Assembly (NCBI RefSeq): GCF_003073375.1
Contig: NZ_CP029002.1
Coordinates: 2,404,001-2,468,000 of the forward strand
Direction: 5' to 3'
DNA: 64,000 nt
Source: Lysinibacillus sp. 2017
GTDB lineage: Bacteria; Bacillota; Bacilli; Bacillales_A; Planococcaceae
Shown: piece after piece, positions 46,021 through 55,967 of the stretch
Position numbering within the stretch: position 1 is the stretch's first letter
How the letters are laid out: each line of letters begins with the position of its first letter
Program-made: the position numbers and the translations under genes
Notes under the pieces: generated by a model
What the model saw: only the letters and a program-made list of their open reading frames with translations
What the model was told of the DNA's origin: nothing
Databases searched by the model: none

Positions 46021-46060
46021 TTATTTAGCAGCTTGGAATTTAGCTTCTACTACGTCCCAG
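46021..46060 (-). pseudogene. duplicated 3' tail of sodA
   Basis: Forty bases identical, but for one, to the last 40 bases of sodA at 46130-46169. They encode WDVVEAKFQAAK and a stop, against [12 protein letters not shown] in the intact gene. Sixty-nine unrelated bases lie between. It has no start and cannot be expressed by itself. Confidence 0.9.
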
Positions 46061-46129
46061 AAGTGCTCCTGTCGCTTCGCTTTCGTCGCAAACTGAGATA
46101 CCTAATAGTTGAAGAAAACTTCTCGCATA

Positions 46130-46735
46130 TTATTTAGCAGCTTGGAATTTAGATTCTACTACGTCCCAGTTTACTACGTTCCAGAAACCACCGATGTAGT
46201 CTGGACGACGGTTTTGGTAGTTTAAGTAGTAAGCATGTTCCCATACGTCTAAGCCTAAAATTGGAGTTTTGCCTTCCATTACTGGAGAGTCTTGGTTTGG
46301 AGTTGAAGTTACAGCAACGCCGTCACCGTCAACGATTAACCAAGCCCAACCTGAACCGAAACGAGTAGTTGCAGCTTTAGCGAACTCTTCTTTGAAAGCT
46401 TCGAAAGAACCGAATTTAGCGTCGATAGCTTTAGCTACTTCGCCTACTGGAGTGTTAGAACCGCCTGGAGCGATTACTTCCCAGAATAATGAGTGGTTAG
46501 CGTGACCGCCACCATTGTTACGTACTGCAGTTTGTTTGTCAGCTGGTAAAGCGTTGATGTCAGCGATAAGTTCGTTGATATCTTTGTCCGCAAACTCAGT
46601 GCCTTCTACAGCAGCGTTTAAGTTTGTTACATAAGTGTTGTGGTGTTTAGTGTGATGGATTTCCATTGTTTTTGCATCGATATGTGGTTCTAATGCGTCA
46701 TAAGCGTAAGATAATTTTGGTAATTCGTAAGCCAT
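46130..46735 (-). CDS. sodA: superoxide dismutase (Mn/Fe family)
   Basis: A 201-residue cytoplasmic enzyme that converts superoxide to oxygen and peroxide. Metal ligands: first His in [12 protein letters not shown] near 27, second His in [10 protein letters not shown] near 82, then Asp and His in [20 protein letters not shown] near 164-168. GSGWAWL is typical. Mn is likely, as in other Bacillales. GGGAGGAATT precedes the ATG. Its position before DUF456 agrees with B. subtilis. Confidence 0.96.
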   Translation of the reverse strand: MAYELPKLSYAYDALEPHIDAKTMEIHHTKHHNTYVTNLNAAVEGTEFADKDINELIADINALPADKQTAVRNNGGGHANHSLFWEVIAPGGSNTPVGEVAKAIDAKFGSFEAFKEEFAKAATTRFGSGWAWLIVDGDGVAVTSTPNQDSPVMEGKTPILGLDVWEHAYYLNYQNRRPDYIGGFWNVVNWDVVESKFQAAK

Positions 46736-47038
46736 TGTGAATTCCTCCCAGGAACAATAATTTAATGTTGATTACAATACTAGGTTATCAAAAAAAAGAG
46801 TGCGCTTCAATGAAAAATATAGCAAAATCAACATTTCAGCCTTTTGACGGAAATATAAACTAAATTCTCCATTTGCAAACCATTGTAATCTTTTCCATAC
46901 TTAGTGTACGACAAGATAGCCTCTATTTACAATTAATTGCACTCCTGAATTGCAATAAAGTGAATCTTCAATTAGTAGAAGTTCTCGCTTATTGTTAGCC
47001 TTCATCAATCGGACGATTACCGGTAGTCGATTCTCCAG
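46736..47038. other. sodA upstream region
   Basis: About 300 bases holding the sodA ribosome site and, presumably, its promoter. Near 47010-47030 a short inverted repeat (CGATTACCGG/CCGGTAGTCG-like) may end the DUF456 transcript. No gene is seen. Confidence 0.4.
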
Positions 47039-47527
47039 TTATAGCGCGATAAAAAAGATAATAATCATAATGATCTGAATCACTGCTTTTGTCACCACAG
47101 ATGTTAAAAATCCAATTACAGAGCCAACACCAACTTTAATGGCTTGTTTCAAATTTGTACGTGCAAAGATGAGTTCACCGAGTATCGCGCCAATGAAAGG
47201 TCCCGCAATAATCCCTGCAAACGGAATGACAAATGGTCCCACAAGTAACCCAATGGTACTCCCCCATATACCCGCTTTTGAACCACCGAACTTTTTTACG
47301 CCGATCCAGTTGGAAATCGAATCTGCGACAAATAATAATGCGACAAACAACAGTTCAATAACCCAGAACCACCATGGCAGATCGCTAAAGCTATAAAATA
47401 ATCCATAGGCAATAAATCCGCCAAGTAAAAATAATACAGACGGAATAATAGGATACACCAATCCAATAAATGCAATAACAAATAGTGCAAGTATAATAAT
47501 CCATGCGATAATATCCAAAAGTTTCAC
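47039..47527 (-). CDS. DUF456 family membrane protein (YqgC-like)
   Basis: A 162-residue integral membrane protein with four to five helices and glycine-rich turns ([39 protein letters not shown]), the mark of DUF456. The family is also described as a glycine-zipper type. Function unknown. It matches YqgC beside sodA in B. subtilis. Confidence 0.9.
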   Translation of the reverse strand: MKLLDIIAWIIILALFVIAFIGLVYPIIPSVLFLLGGFIAYGLFYSFSDLPWWFWVIELLFVALLFVADSISNWIGVKKFGGSKAGIWGSTIGLLVGPFVIPFAGIIAGPFIGAILGELIFARTNLKQAIKVGVGSVIGFLTSVVTKAVIQIIMIIIFFIAL

Positions 47528-47647
47528 ACCTTTCTTTTAACCTAACAATTATACGAAAGGCTTTTCGAAAAAGTTTCATTTTCCAATGAAGCGGTACATT
47601 TACTAGAATTTTCATGTTAAACTACTGACAAAAGGAGTTTAGTACAT

Positions 47648-48154
47648 ATGAAAATTTCACACATACAATTATTTATTGATAGTTTATCAAATCCAAAAAA
47701 ACTCGGTGCTTACCGAATTCTTTCTATTGGAAAAGTCATGCAATACGCTTTCTTAATGATTGCCCTTTTAACCGCATTTTCATTTGGACAATTTATTAAT
47801 ACCGGTGCGGATGAGATTTTTGGCTATGCTGAAATCGAACAATACATTGAAAGTATTCAATGGCTCGTTTATCCGATTGCAGTCGTTTTTTTATTTGTCA
47901 TGAATACCCTTATCTATTTTATTAAAGTCAGCCTTTATGCACTCGCGGGTCTGTTTTTTATCAAGCCAATGAAACGCCGAGGTGAATATCGACAAGTGTG
48001 GCGTACAGCTGTATTTGCATGTACATGGTCAACATTGCTAACAATGTTCGGTAATCTATTCCCAATTCCCTCAACTTTTATGACACTATTAAGTATATTT
48101 GTTACGATGCTCTTTATTATCATCGCTTTAACAAAATATCCACTTTCAAAATAA
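47648..48154 (+). CDS. DUF1189-like membrane protein (YqgB-like)
   Basis: A 168-residue membrane protein with four helices, a short cytoplasmic N-terminus (SLSNPKKLGAYRILSIGKV) and the conserved stretch YRQVWRTAVFACTWSTLLTM. Position and layout agree with B. subtilis YqgB, DUF1189. Function unknown. AAAGGAG precedes the ATG. Divergent from the DUF456 gene. Confidence 0.75.
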   Translation: MKISHIQLFIDSLSNPKKLGAYRILSIGKVMQYAFLMIALLTAFSFGQFINTGADEIFGYAEIEQYIESIQWLVYPIAVVFLFVMNTLIYFIKVSLYALAGLFFIKPMKRRGEYRQVWRTAVFACTWSTLLTMFGNLFPIPSTFMTLLSIFVTMLFIIIALTKYPLSK

Positions 48155-48232
48155 CACATGAATCCTTTCGTCCAACATATAATTTATTAATAGATTTTTT
48201 AATGAATTTCAGAGGAGACGGAGGGATTTTTT

Positions 48233-48568
48233 ATGCGCTTTTTACTAGCTTCCATTTTACTTGTCATGCTGGTCTTTGTGATAAAAGTAGATTTACAGGA
48301 AGGGACCATTCCACTCGCATCCTTTTATAACGAAACAATTCCCTGTGAACCTAAAGAAGAATTTTCTTACGTATCCGTTCAGGTAATGGAAGACGATACC
48401 ATTTATAGTTTGTTTTCCGCAACTCCATCCCCTATACACATGACTTTTCCTGAAAGACTTTCAAAGTTTTATGAGTTAAATCCGCACTTACAATTACAAA
48501 CACTTGTTGCAGGCGAAACTATTTTAATTCCATTACGTCTAACATCGAAAGAAACTTGTTCAAAATGA
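48233..48568 (+). CDS. LysM-like membrane-anchored protein (YqfZ-like)
   Basis: A 111-residue protein with an N-terminal signal-anchor (about 3-16) and a C-terminal part resembling a LysM wall-binding unit (DDTIYSLFSATP ... FYELNPHLQLQTLVAGETILIPL). The domain may bind peptidoglycan outside the membrane. It precedes ispG as YqfZ does in B. subtilis. GGAGACGGAGGG lies before the ATG. Confidence 0.75.
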   Translation: MRFLLASILLVMLVFVIKVDLQEGTIPLASFYNETIPCEPKEEFSYVSVQVMEDDTIYSLFSATPSPIHMTFPERLSKFYELNPHLQLQTLVAGETILIPLRLTSKETCSK

Positions 48569-48699
48569 AATCCTAGCGTTTCTTCCTTGTTCTTCGTTTC
48601 ATACACTGATAAAATAATGGTTGAGTGATGGCTTACATAAAAAATTCGTCACAAATTGTGATGACAGACATTTAAAAGCCTGAGAAGGAGAGAATTTTC

Positions 48700-49809
48700 A
48701 TGAGTGAAATCGTTCACCGTACGAAAACACGTCCAGTGCGTGTCGGTAATTTAACAATAGGTGGTAATAACGAAGTCATTATCCAAAGTATGTGTACTAC
48801 AAAAACGCATGATGTTGAAGCAACTGTTGCTGAAATTAAGCGTTTAGAAGAGGCTGGATGTCAAATTGTACGTGTGGCTGTTCCAGATGAACGCGCTGCA
48901 TTAGCTATTCCAGAAATTAAAAAACAAATTAATATCCCGTTAGTAGCGGATATTCACTTTGATTACAAATTAGCATTACTTGCGATTGAGGGCGGTATCG
49001 ACAAAGTTCGTATTAACCCAGGTAATATCGGTCGCCGTGAAAAAGTAGAAGCGGTTGTCAATGCGGCAAAAGCAAAAGGTATTCCTATTCGCATCGGGGT
49101 AAATGCTGGTTCTTTAGAACGCCACATCCTTGAAAAATACGGATACCCTACTGCTGATGGTATGGTTGAATCCGCTTTACATCATATTAAAATTTTAGAA
49201 GACCTTGATTTCCACGATATTATCGTGTCAATGAAAGCTTCTGACGTAAACCTTGCCATTGAAGCGTATGAAAAAGCATCAAAAGCATTTGATTACCCAC
49301 TTCACTTAGGTATTACAGAATCAGGAACATTATTTGCTGGTACAGTGAAATCTGCTGCTGGTCTTGGTGCTATCCTTTCAAAAGGTATTGGGAATACACT
49401 ACGTATTTCATTATCAGCGGATCCAGTAGAAGAAATTAAAGTTGCACGTGAACTTTTAAAATCATTCGGCTTAGCATCAAACATGGCTACATTAATTTCT
49501 TGCCCGACTTGCGGTCGTATTGAAATCGATTTAATTTCAATTGCAAACGAAGTAGAAGAATACATTTCAAAATTAAATGTACCTTTAAAAGTTGCCGTTC
49601 TTGGTTGCGCAGTAAATGGTCCTGGTGAAGCACGCGAAGCCGATATCGGTATCGCAGGTGCTCGCGGTGAAGGCTTACTGTTCATGAAAGGCAAAACAGT
49701 CCGTAAAGTACCAGAAGCAACAATGGTAGAAGAACTGAAAAAAGAAATCGATAAATTAGCTGCTGAAATGGTAGAAAAACGTGAAGCAGAAGCAAACGCC
49801 AACGCATAG
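48700..49809 (+). CDS. ispG: 4-hydroxy-3-methylbut-2-enyl diphosphate synthase IspG
   Basis: Fe-S enzyme of the MEP isoprenoid pathway, 369 residues: reduces ME-cPP to HMBPP. N-terminal TIM barrel ([37 protein letters not shown]) and C-terminal cluster domain with Cys ligands in [12 protein letters not shown] and [11 protein letters not shown], plus the conserved Glu of GPGEA. AAGGAGAG precedes the ATG. Same as B. subtilis YqfY. Confidence 0.96.
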   Translation: MSEIVHRTKTRPVRVGNLTIGGNNEVIIQSMCTTKTHDVEATVAEIKRLEEAGCQIVRVAVPDERAALAIPEIKKQINIPLVADIHFDYKLALLAIEGGIDKVRINPGNIGRREKVEAVVNAAKAKGIPIRIGVNAGSLERHILEKYGYPTADGMVESALHHIKILEDLDFHDIIVSMKASDVNLAIEAYEKASKAFDYPLHLGITESGTLFAGTVKSAAGLGAILSKGIGNTLRISLSADPVEEIKVARELLKSFGLASNMATLISCPTCGRIEIDLISIANEVEEYISKLNVPLKVAVLGCAVNGPGEAREADIGIAGARGEGLLFMKGKTVRKVPEATMVEELKKEIDKLAAEMVEKREAEANANA

Positions 49810-49826
49810 AATAGGGGATTTTGGAA

Positions 49827-50402
49827 ATGACTGCTACAAAACATCGATTTGGCATTGATATTGATGGGACGGTTACTAGTCCCGCTACATTAATCCCTCA
49901 TATTAATCGCCAGTATAATATTAATATGACGCTACAAGATGTAACGGAATACGATTTTTTAAGCGGGTTTCCACATCCTGTTGATCGTGCGGAATTTCAA
50001 ACATGGTTTGAAGAAAATGAACCTTATATGTATGAAGTAAGCGAGTTAGCTGCTCATGCACAGCCTATATTAAGTGACTGGCAAAAGCAGTACGAACTTT
50101 ACTACATTTCCGCCCGCGGTAACAATGTATTCGATATTACGAAAAATTGGTTTGATGCCTGTCATGTGCCGTATGATCATATCGAACTAATTGGCAGTCA
50201 TAAAAAAATCGAAGTCGCTAAAAAATATCATGTGGAAGCATTTTTCGAGGACAAGCATGATAATGCCGTTGAAATTGCAGAGGAACTTAACATCCCTGTT
50301 GTTTTATTCGATACGCCATACAATCAAAAACCGATTCCTTCAAACGTCATTCGTGTCACAAACTGGCTCGAAGCAAACGAATGGATTCGTAAAAACTTCT
50401 AA
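49827..50402 (+). CDS. HAD-superfamily 5'-nucleotidase-like protein (YqfW-like)
   Basis: A 191-residue cytoplasmic phosphatase-fold protein. Nucleophile motif DIDGTVT at about residues 12-18, motif II YYISARG, motif III Lys in GSHKKIEVAKK, and motif IV FFEDKHDNAVEIA. The fold is that of the deoxyribonucleotidase NT5C group. Start ATG at 49827, after GGGGATTTTGG. It follows ispG with a 17-base gap and matches YqfW in position. Confidence 0.88.
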   Translation: MTATKHRFGIDIDGTVTSPATLIPHINRQYNINMTLQDVTEYDFLSGFPHPVDRAEFQTWFEENEPYMYEVSELAAHAQPILSDWQKQYELYYISARGNNVFDITKNWFDACHVPYDHIELIGSHKKIEVAKKYHVEAFFEDKHDNAVEIAEELNIPVVLFDTPYNQKPIPSNVIRVTNWLEANEWIRKNF

Positions 50403-50407
50403 TTAAA

Positions 50408-50452
50408 AGGTGATTCGTAGGAAAATAAATTTCCTCTGAATCACCTTTTTTT
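50408..50452. terminator. bidirectional terminator
   Basis: Long hairpin GGTGATTCGTAGGAAA/TTTCCTCTGAATCACC with a T-run, shared by yqfW and the murein-peptide operon. Confidence 0.88.
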
Positions 50453-51263
50453 AAAATAAACTGGCAACACCTGTAATCGTCGTCGCCAAATCTTCTCGGT
50501 AGTTTTCTTCATGTGGATTTAAACTATTCACATTCACTTCATTGCCACCAAGTGATGAGTGAATATAATGATCATCGCCTATATACATCGCTACATGCCC
50601 AGGGAAGAAAATTAAATCCCCGCGTTTCATCTGTTCCAGTGTTATTTCACGTAACGGGAAACCGTCAATTATTTTCGCATCACGATAAATATAAGCCCCA
50701 TTTAACATATACGCCATCGAACAAAGACCAGAGCAGTCAATTCCTAAAGGTGATTTTCCACCCCATCGATAAGGTGTTCCTAAATAACGCAAAGCCGTTT
50801 GTACGACTTGCTGGCGGAATAAATCTTCGGTTGTCGTATATACTTTCACACGATTTTGCACCCAATCCGATCGTACATACCCACATTCACCTGATACGAG
50901 CTGTACTTTTGACCAGCCTTTTTCAATACCAGCCTCTTCCACCACTTGAATAAATGCACCTCGTGTTAACGTCATGATTTTAGCGCTTTGAATTTTAGGT
51001 GCAGTTAATACATCTGCAAAACTTTCAATGACAACATCATTAGCATCGGCATTCCAAGCAGTTAACGTTTCACTGTTTAGGTCTAAATTTTCTTTTAAAG
51101 TAAACCCTTCATAACGATAAAATGTACGAATCCGAACCCACTTGTCATCCACATCTTCTAACACTTCTACAGGCATTCCGTACAATGCTTCATCAACTAG
51201 CTCTGATAAAACATCTGCTTTATCATGTAAATTTGCAATCATCACATTGACTACTGCATTCAA
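50451..51263 (-). CDS. NlpC/P60 gamma-D-glutamyl-L-diamino acid endopeptidase (YkfC-like)
   Basis: A 270-residue cysteine peptidase that splits D-Glu from the diamino acid in murein peptides with a free N-terminal L-Ala. Two SH3-like domains (about 3-60 and 75-135) are followed by the catalytic domain: Cys177 in GIDCSGLC, His223 in PGHVAMY, His235 in HYIHSS. No signal peptide is seen, so it should work on imported peptides. Last gene of the operon, overlapping the preceding stop by 4 bases. Confidence 0.9.
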   Translation of the reverse strand: MNAVVNVMIANLHDKADVLSELVDEALYGMPVEVLEDVDDKWVRIRTFYRYEGFTLKENLDLNSETLTAWNADANDVVIESFADVLTAPKIQSAKIMTLTRGAFIQVVEEAGIEKGWSKVQLVSGECGYVRSDWVQNRVKVYTTTEDLFRQQVVQTALRYLGTPYRWGGKSPLGIDCSGLCSMAYMLNGAYIYRDAKIIDGFPLREITLEQMKRGDLIFFPGHVAMYIGDDHYIHSSLGGNEVNVNSLNPHEENYREDLATTITGVASLF

Positions 51264-52042
51264 GTCCTTCCCCCCTTATTCACAACATGTTCATAAACCA
51301 TTTTTGAAATAAGACCAATTTCCTGTTTTGCCTTTTCGTTATTGGTTACTTCTGTAATAAAAACACCAATAAAATAAGCGGTCCCATCTGTATACACAAT
51401 GCCTACATCATGATCAACCGTATCAAGGCCCCCTGTTTTATGCGCCATTTTCACTGGCTCTAAAAGATAGCGCTTTAAGGAATCTTGACTTCGTTGCCTA
51501 CATAAAATATCGATGGCGATGTCATTCCACTTTGGTTCAAGCAATTTACCTTCATAGATTAGCTTAAACAAATGTTGCATATCTCGTGCTGACGTCTCAT
51601 TATCAAGACCAAGTTGCTGACGCTCGAAGTCCATCATCTTTCGTTGAACAACCGTATTGCTTAAACCAATTTCTTTAAAATAACGATTGAATTCATCCAT
51701 CCCTAAGAAGTCTATGCATTCATTTGTAGCTGTATTATCACTCGTAATAATCATCCATGTTAATAGTTCATACAATGTAGCTGAAGTTTGCTGCTGTTCC
51801 GTGATGACACTAAACTCAACGACATTTTCAGAGGCAATCGTTAGCACTTGCTGTAAGTCTCCACCTTTTTGTTGTAAATGATGCAAAATAGCGATTAAAA
51901 TTGGCACTTTTATTACACTTGCACTACTAAAAACCTCATCGGCACGAATATGAACGAGCACTTCATCTGTTTCATAGTCTTGAACAACCGTATGAATTTT
52001 ATAAGAACTATTTTCAATAAATTGCTGGATAATTTCATTCAT
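51260..52042 (-). CDS. class A beta-lactamase-fold serine hydrolase, no signal peptide
   Basis: A 260-residue protein with all three active-site motifs of class A beta-lactamases: S42-V-I-K45 (SxxK), S101-D-N103, and K202-T-G204. A Glu at residue 140 stands near the expected place of the deacylating Glu166. Residues 1-30 (MNEIIQQFIENSSYKI) are not a signal peptide. Placed between LD-carboxypeptidase and NlpC/P60, a peptidase role on murein-derived peptides is more plausible than antibiotic resistance, but this is inference. Confidence 0.88.
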   Translation of the reverse strand: MNEIIQQFIENSSYKIHTVVQDYETDEVLVHIRADEVFSSASVIKVPILIAILHHLQQKGGDLQQVLTIASENVVEFSVITEQQQTSATLYELLTWMIITSDNTATNECIDFLGMDEFNRYFKEIGLSNTVVQRKMMDFERQQLGLDNETSARDMQHLFKLIYEGKLLEPKWNDIAIDILCRQRSQDSLKRYLLEPVKMAHKTGGLDTVDHDVGIVYTDGTAYFIGVFITEVTNNEKAKQEIGLISKMVYEHVVNKGGRT

Positions 52043-52046
52043 CGGC

Positions 52047-52985
52047 TTAACCTATAACACGAATTGTTTTATTCGAAGTATCCACTGTTACAGTTTTTCC
52101 AAGTGGCAAAGACATCGTTGGTAGCACATGCCCACAAGTGACATTCATTAAAATTGGAATGTTCAGTGGGGCTAAAATTTCGTCAAAGACCGTTTCTAAA
52201 CTTAAATTATTTTCTGGATTTTTCGTATCCATTGGACCACAATCTGTCCATGCGCCAAGTAGGATTCCCGCTAATCCATCAAGCTTTCCTGACAATTGTA
52301 ATTGCGTTAACATACGGTCAATTCGCTGTACGTTTTCATCGATATCTTCTAAAAATAAAATTTTTCCATTTAAATCAATTTCATATGGTGTACCCAAAGA
52401 AGCGGCAACAAGCGTTAAATTTCCGCCTGTAAGTTTACCTGTTGCTGTTCCTGGCGAAAGGGTAATCATTTCTTCACCAACAACATTCTCTAACAGATAA
52501 TCGCTCCAAGCTGTGTTTGTCACGCTATTGATAAAGTAATCCCATGTGTAATCATCCATCTGGTCTTTAATAAATTCCGTTGATGGCATTGGAGTGTGAT
52601 ACGTTACAAAATTACAATGCTGATTGAATACAATATGCAATGCTGTAACATCGCTATAGCCAACAAAAACTTTCGGATTATTTTTAATGAGCTCTAAATC
52701 TAATAATGGTAAAATTCGTGTCGCCCCGTAACCACCGCGAATACAGAAAATGCCGTCGATTTCAGGATTTGCAAACATCGCATTTAATTCAGCAGCACGT
52801 AATGCATCTGATCCCGCTAAATAACCATGACGTGCACGACATGTTTCTCCTACAACAACATGGAATCCAAGCTTTTCAACTGCTTCGATCGCCGGTTGAA
52901 GGCGTTCAGTTGGTGTTGCACCTGAAGCACTAATGAGCGCAACGGTATCTCCCTTTTTAAGTGCCTTTGGAATGACTATACTCAT
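52047..52985 (-). CDS. LD-carboxypeptidase (peptidase S66, LdcA/YkfA-like)
   Basis: A 312-residue serine peptidase that removes the terminal D-Ala from murein tetrapeptides. Nucleophile Ser111 in [22 protein letters not shown] before it, and Glu/His of the Ser-Glu-His triad in FLEDIDE and [13 protein letters not shown]. No signal peptide. Its start overlaps the oppF-like stop by 4 bases. Confidence 0.93.
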   Translation of the reverse strand: MSIVIPKALKKGDTVALISASGATPTERLQPAIEAVEKLGFHVVVGETCRARHGYLAGSDALRAAELNAMFANPEIDGIFCIRGGYGATRILPLLDLELIKNNPKVFVGYSDVTALHIVFNQHCNFVTYHTPMPSTEFIKDQMDDYTWDYFINSVTNTAWSDYLLENVVGEEMITLSPGTATGKLTGGNLTLVAASLGTPYEIDLNGKILFLEDIDENVQRIDRMLTQLQLSGKLDGLAGILLGAWTDCGPMDTKNPENNLSLETVFDEILAPLNIPILMNVTCGHVLPTMSLPLGKTVTVDTSNKTIRVIG

Positions 52986-53938
52986 AACGCTACCCCTCCT
53001 AGATTGATTTGCTCTTTATAGCGTTCCTGTTCTTCTTTATTTGCTAACACAAAATGCCCTTCTTCAATTTCAACAAATTGTGGCGGATCCATTTCATATT
53101 GATGTACAGACGGATCGTACACTTGCAATTTCTTTTGGCGCTCTTTGAACGGATTCGGCTCTGGCACTGCAGCGAGTAATGCCTTTGTATAAGGGTGTAA
53201 CGGATTATTGAATAATTTTTCTGTTTCCCCTAACTCCACGATTTGGCCTTTATAAATAACTGCAGTACGGTCAGTAATAAAACGAACAATCGATAAATCA
53301 TGTGCGATAAATAAATAAGTTAACTCTCGTTGTTCCTGTAAGCTTGATAACAAATTCAATACTTGCGCACGAATTGATACGTCTAGCGCGGAGATTGGTT
53401 CATCAGCCACGATAAATTCGGGTTCCATTACAAGTGCTCGGGCAATGCCAATTCGCTGTCTTTGCCCCCCTGAAAACTCATGTGGAAAGCGTGAAGCAAA
53501 TTCAGGTAAAAGCCCTACTTCAAGTAATGCCTTTTTCACCTTTTCAACACGTTGTTCCTCATTACTATATTTTTTGTTGCTTATTAGACCTTCTGAAATA
53601 ATGTAATCGACTTTCGCGCGTTCATTTAAAGATGCACCTGGATCTTGGAAAATCATTTGAATACGCTGTGTAATTTCTTTATCCCATGCGCGCGTTATGC
53701 GGCCATTAATTTTTTCTCCATGGAATAAGATTTCACCATTTGTTACAGGATTAATGCGCATAATGGCACGACCAATTGTCGTTTTACCAGAACCTGATTC
53801 GCCAACAAGACCAAATGTTTCACCCTTATAAATATCAAAGCTCACATTATCTACGGCTTTAAATTGCTTTTTTCCGCTTCCGAAAACAATATCTATATTT
53901 TTAACTTCAATTAGTTTTTCTCTCGACTGCTTACTCAT
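52982..53938 (-). CDS. oligopeptide ABC transporter ATPase (OppF/DppF type)
   Basis: A 318-residue ATPase of a peptide importer. Walker [24 protein letters not shown], signature [15 protein letters not shown], Walker [13 protein letters not shown], and the C-terminal oligopeptide-transporter extension ending in NLGGVAL. I use the ATG at 53938, inside the last codons of the other ATPase, with GAAGGGAGA upstream; the 8-base overlap implies coupling. Confidence 0.92.
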   Translation of the reverse strand: MSKQSREKLIEVKNIDIVFGSGKKQFKAVDNVSFDIYKGETFGLVGESGSGKTTIGRAIMRINPVTNGEILFHGEKINGRITRAWDKEITQRIQMIFQDPGASLNERAKVDYIISEGLISNKKYSNEEQRVEKVKKALLEVGLLPEFASRFPHEFSGGQRQRIGIARALVMEPEFIVADEPISALDVSIRAQVLNLLSSLQEQRELTYLFIAHDLSIVRFITDRTAVIYKGQIVELGETEKLFNNPLHPYTKALLAAVPEPNPFKERQKKLQVYDPSVHQYEMDPPQFVEIEEGHFVLANKEEQERYKEQINLGGVAL

Positions 53939-54977
53939 TTGCGTATCGTCTCCCTTCTTCAAAAAAGGCTTGTAACACTTCTGGAGGGTCTACTTTCGGC
54001 GCTTTTGGATCGAGTAACCACGTACGAGCAAAATGCGTATCCGACACTTTAAAGAATGGCGGACGTTCTACAAAATCAATTTTTAGAGCATATTGATTGC
54101 GGGGCGCAAATGCATCCCCTTTAATCTCTTTGAAAAGGTTAGGTGGTGTTCCTTTAATCGAATAAAGTTCTTCCCCCTTCACACCTAGTTGTGGTAACGA
54201 GGAAATCAATGCCCAAGTATATGGATGTTTCGCGTTAAAGAACACTTCATTTGCTTGCCCCACTTCGATAATATCTCCTGCATACATAACTGCGATACGA
54301 TCTGCTACCTTTGCAACAACCCCTAAATCATGCGTAATGTAAATCGTCGTTAATAAATATTTCTCCTGTAAGTTCGTTAACAGCTGCAAGATTTGTGCTT
54401 GAATGGTTACATCGAGTGCTGTCGTTGGCTCATCACAAATTAAAATTTGCGGATTACACGCAACGGCTATTGCAATGACAATTCGTTGACGCATCCCTCC
54501 TGAAAACTCATGGGGGTATTGCTTATAGCGACGTTCTACATCTTGAATTCCAACATCACGAAGTAGCTGCAACGTTACTTCGTAGGCGTCTTTTCCTTTT
54601 AACCCTTGATGAAGTACAACACTTTCTTCAATTTGTTTCCCAATTGTTTTTAATGGGTTTAATGATGTCATTGGATCTTGTGTGACCATCGCAATTTTTT
54701 TACCGCGCACTTTTAGCCAATCCTTCTCTGATTTAAACTTGGATAAGTCATGGCCATCATATAAAATTTTTCCTGAATCGATAAAGCCATTTTTATCAAG
54801 TAATCCCATGATTGATTTCACTAAAACCGATTTACCTGAGCCAGATTCCCCTACAATCGCAAGGCTTTCCCCTTTATATAAATCGAGTGAAATATCTCGA
54901 ATGGCCGTTAATGTTTGACCGCGCAATTTAAACTTTATAACTAAATTTTCAATTGATAAGATTTTTTCTCGCTCCAT
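53931..54977 (-). CDS. oligopeptide ABC transporter ATPase (OppD/DppD type)
   Basis: A 348-residue ATPase partner. Walker [21 protein letters not shown], signature [15 protein letters not shown], Walker [14 protein letters not shown]-loop ITHDLGVV, then PLLARGCPF-like C-terminal part is replaced by a degenerate [17 protein letters not shown] segment in which the usual Cys ligands of the OppD/DppD extension are missing. AAGGAGG precedes the ATG. Confidence 0.92.
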   Translation of the reverse strand: MEREKILSIENLVIKFKLRGQTLTAIRDISLDLYKGESLAIVGESGSGKSVLVKSIMGLLDKNGFIDSGKILYDGHDLSKFKSEKDWLKVRGKKIAMVTQDPMTSLNPLKTIGKQIEESVVLHQGLKGKDAYEVTLQLLRDVGIQDVERRYKQYPHEFSGGMRQRIVIAIAVACNPQILICDEPTTALDVTIQAQILQLLTNLQEKYLLTTIYITHDLGVVAKVADRIAVMYAGDIIEVGQANEVFFNAKHPYTWALISSLPQLGVKGEELYSIKGTPPNLFKEIKGDAFAPRNQYALKIDFVERPPFFKVSDTHFARTWLLDPKAPKVDPPEVLQAFFEEGRRYANE

Positions 54978-54992
54978 TTAACGCCATCCTCC

Positions 54993-55967
54993 TTATACAT
55001 GATTTTTTGGATCAGCTGCATCCGCAAACGCATTTCCGATAATATAAAAGGCAATTGTAATAACACTTAGTACAATACTCGGGAAAATTAATTGGTAACG
55101 TAAATCTGGAGACATCATCAGTACACGTCCCTCATTAATTAAATTCCCTAAAGACGGTTCGCTTACTGGCAACCCTAACCCGATATATGTTAAAAATACT
55201 TCCGCGCCAATCGCAGCTGGTACCGCTAAGCTCATGCGCAGCATAATTACTGAAATTAAGTATGGTAATAGGTTTTTCAAAATGATTTTATAACCAGGTG
55301 TCCCAAGTGTTTTCGATGCTAAATTGTATTCACGATCACGTAAAATGACGATTTGATTTCGTAAAAATCGTGCCATTTCTACCCATCCAGTAATACACAT
55401 TGCGATAATAATCGTCGAAATACCTGGACGTAAAATATACGCCATTAAAATAAGTACGATTGTTGTCGGGATATTATCCATAATGTTATAGAGCTGTGTA
55501 ATCGGTAATTCGAGTTTTCGAGAATAGCCCCATAAAGCACCAATCGTAAAGCCGATAATTACCTCGATAATTGCAACACTAAAGCCGATGAATAAGGATG
55601 TACGTGTTCCTTGCCAAATACGTGACCATAAATCTTGCCCAATTGAATTCGTCCCGAAAATATATTCATCATTTGGAGCGACATTACGGTCTTGCATACT
55701 TGTCTCAGGATTAATGTAAATTTCCGTTGGTGATTTTTGATCTGGTAAATACGGTTGGAGAAACGTAAACACAATTAATACGACCACAAAGATCAGTAAA
55801 AATACGGCGATTTTATTTTTTAAGAAAGAACGGAATGTAGAACGCCAATAAGAATAATTTGAATAAGCGGTTTCTTCTGCTTTCGCATCATCTACTCCTG
55901 CGAATTCAAATAATTGTTCATTTGATTTTTCCGAAATATTCTGAATTTCTTTTGTAAATAAGCCCAT
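54993..55967 (-). CDS. oligopeptide ABC transporter permease (OppC type)
   Basis: A 324-residue inner-membrane permease with about six helices. A cytoplasmic N-terminus of 50 residues precedes helix 1 (IAVFLLIFVVVLIVF); the extracellular loop has DEYIFGTNSIGQDLWSRIWQGTRTSL, and the EAA loop is EYNLASKTLGTPGYKIILKNLLPYLIS. Stop and start overlap by one base with the upstream permease. Confidence 0.92.
   Translation of the reverse strand: MGLFTKEIQNISEKSNEQLFEFAGVDDAKAEETAYSNYSYWRSTFRSFLKNKIAVFLLIFVVVLIVFTFLQPYLPDQKSPTEIYINPETSMQDRNVAPNDEYIFGTNSIGQDLWSRIWQGTRTSLFIGFSVAIIEVIIGFTIGALWGYSRKLELPITQLYNIMDNIPTTIVLILMAYILRPGISTIIIAMCITGWVEMARFLRNQIVILRDREYNLASKTLGTPGYKIILKNLLPYLISVIMLRMSLAVPAAIGAEVFLTYIGLGLPVSEPSLGNLINEGRVLMMSPDLRYQLIFPSIVLSVITIAFYIIGNAFADAADPKNHV

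Noticed and set aside
51260-52042. Antibiotic resistance beta-lactamase
   Set aside because: Motifs fit the fold, but missing signal peptide and the murein-peptide operon context speak against a resistance role.
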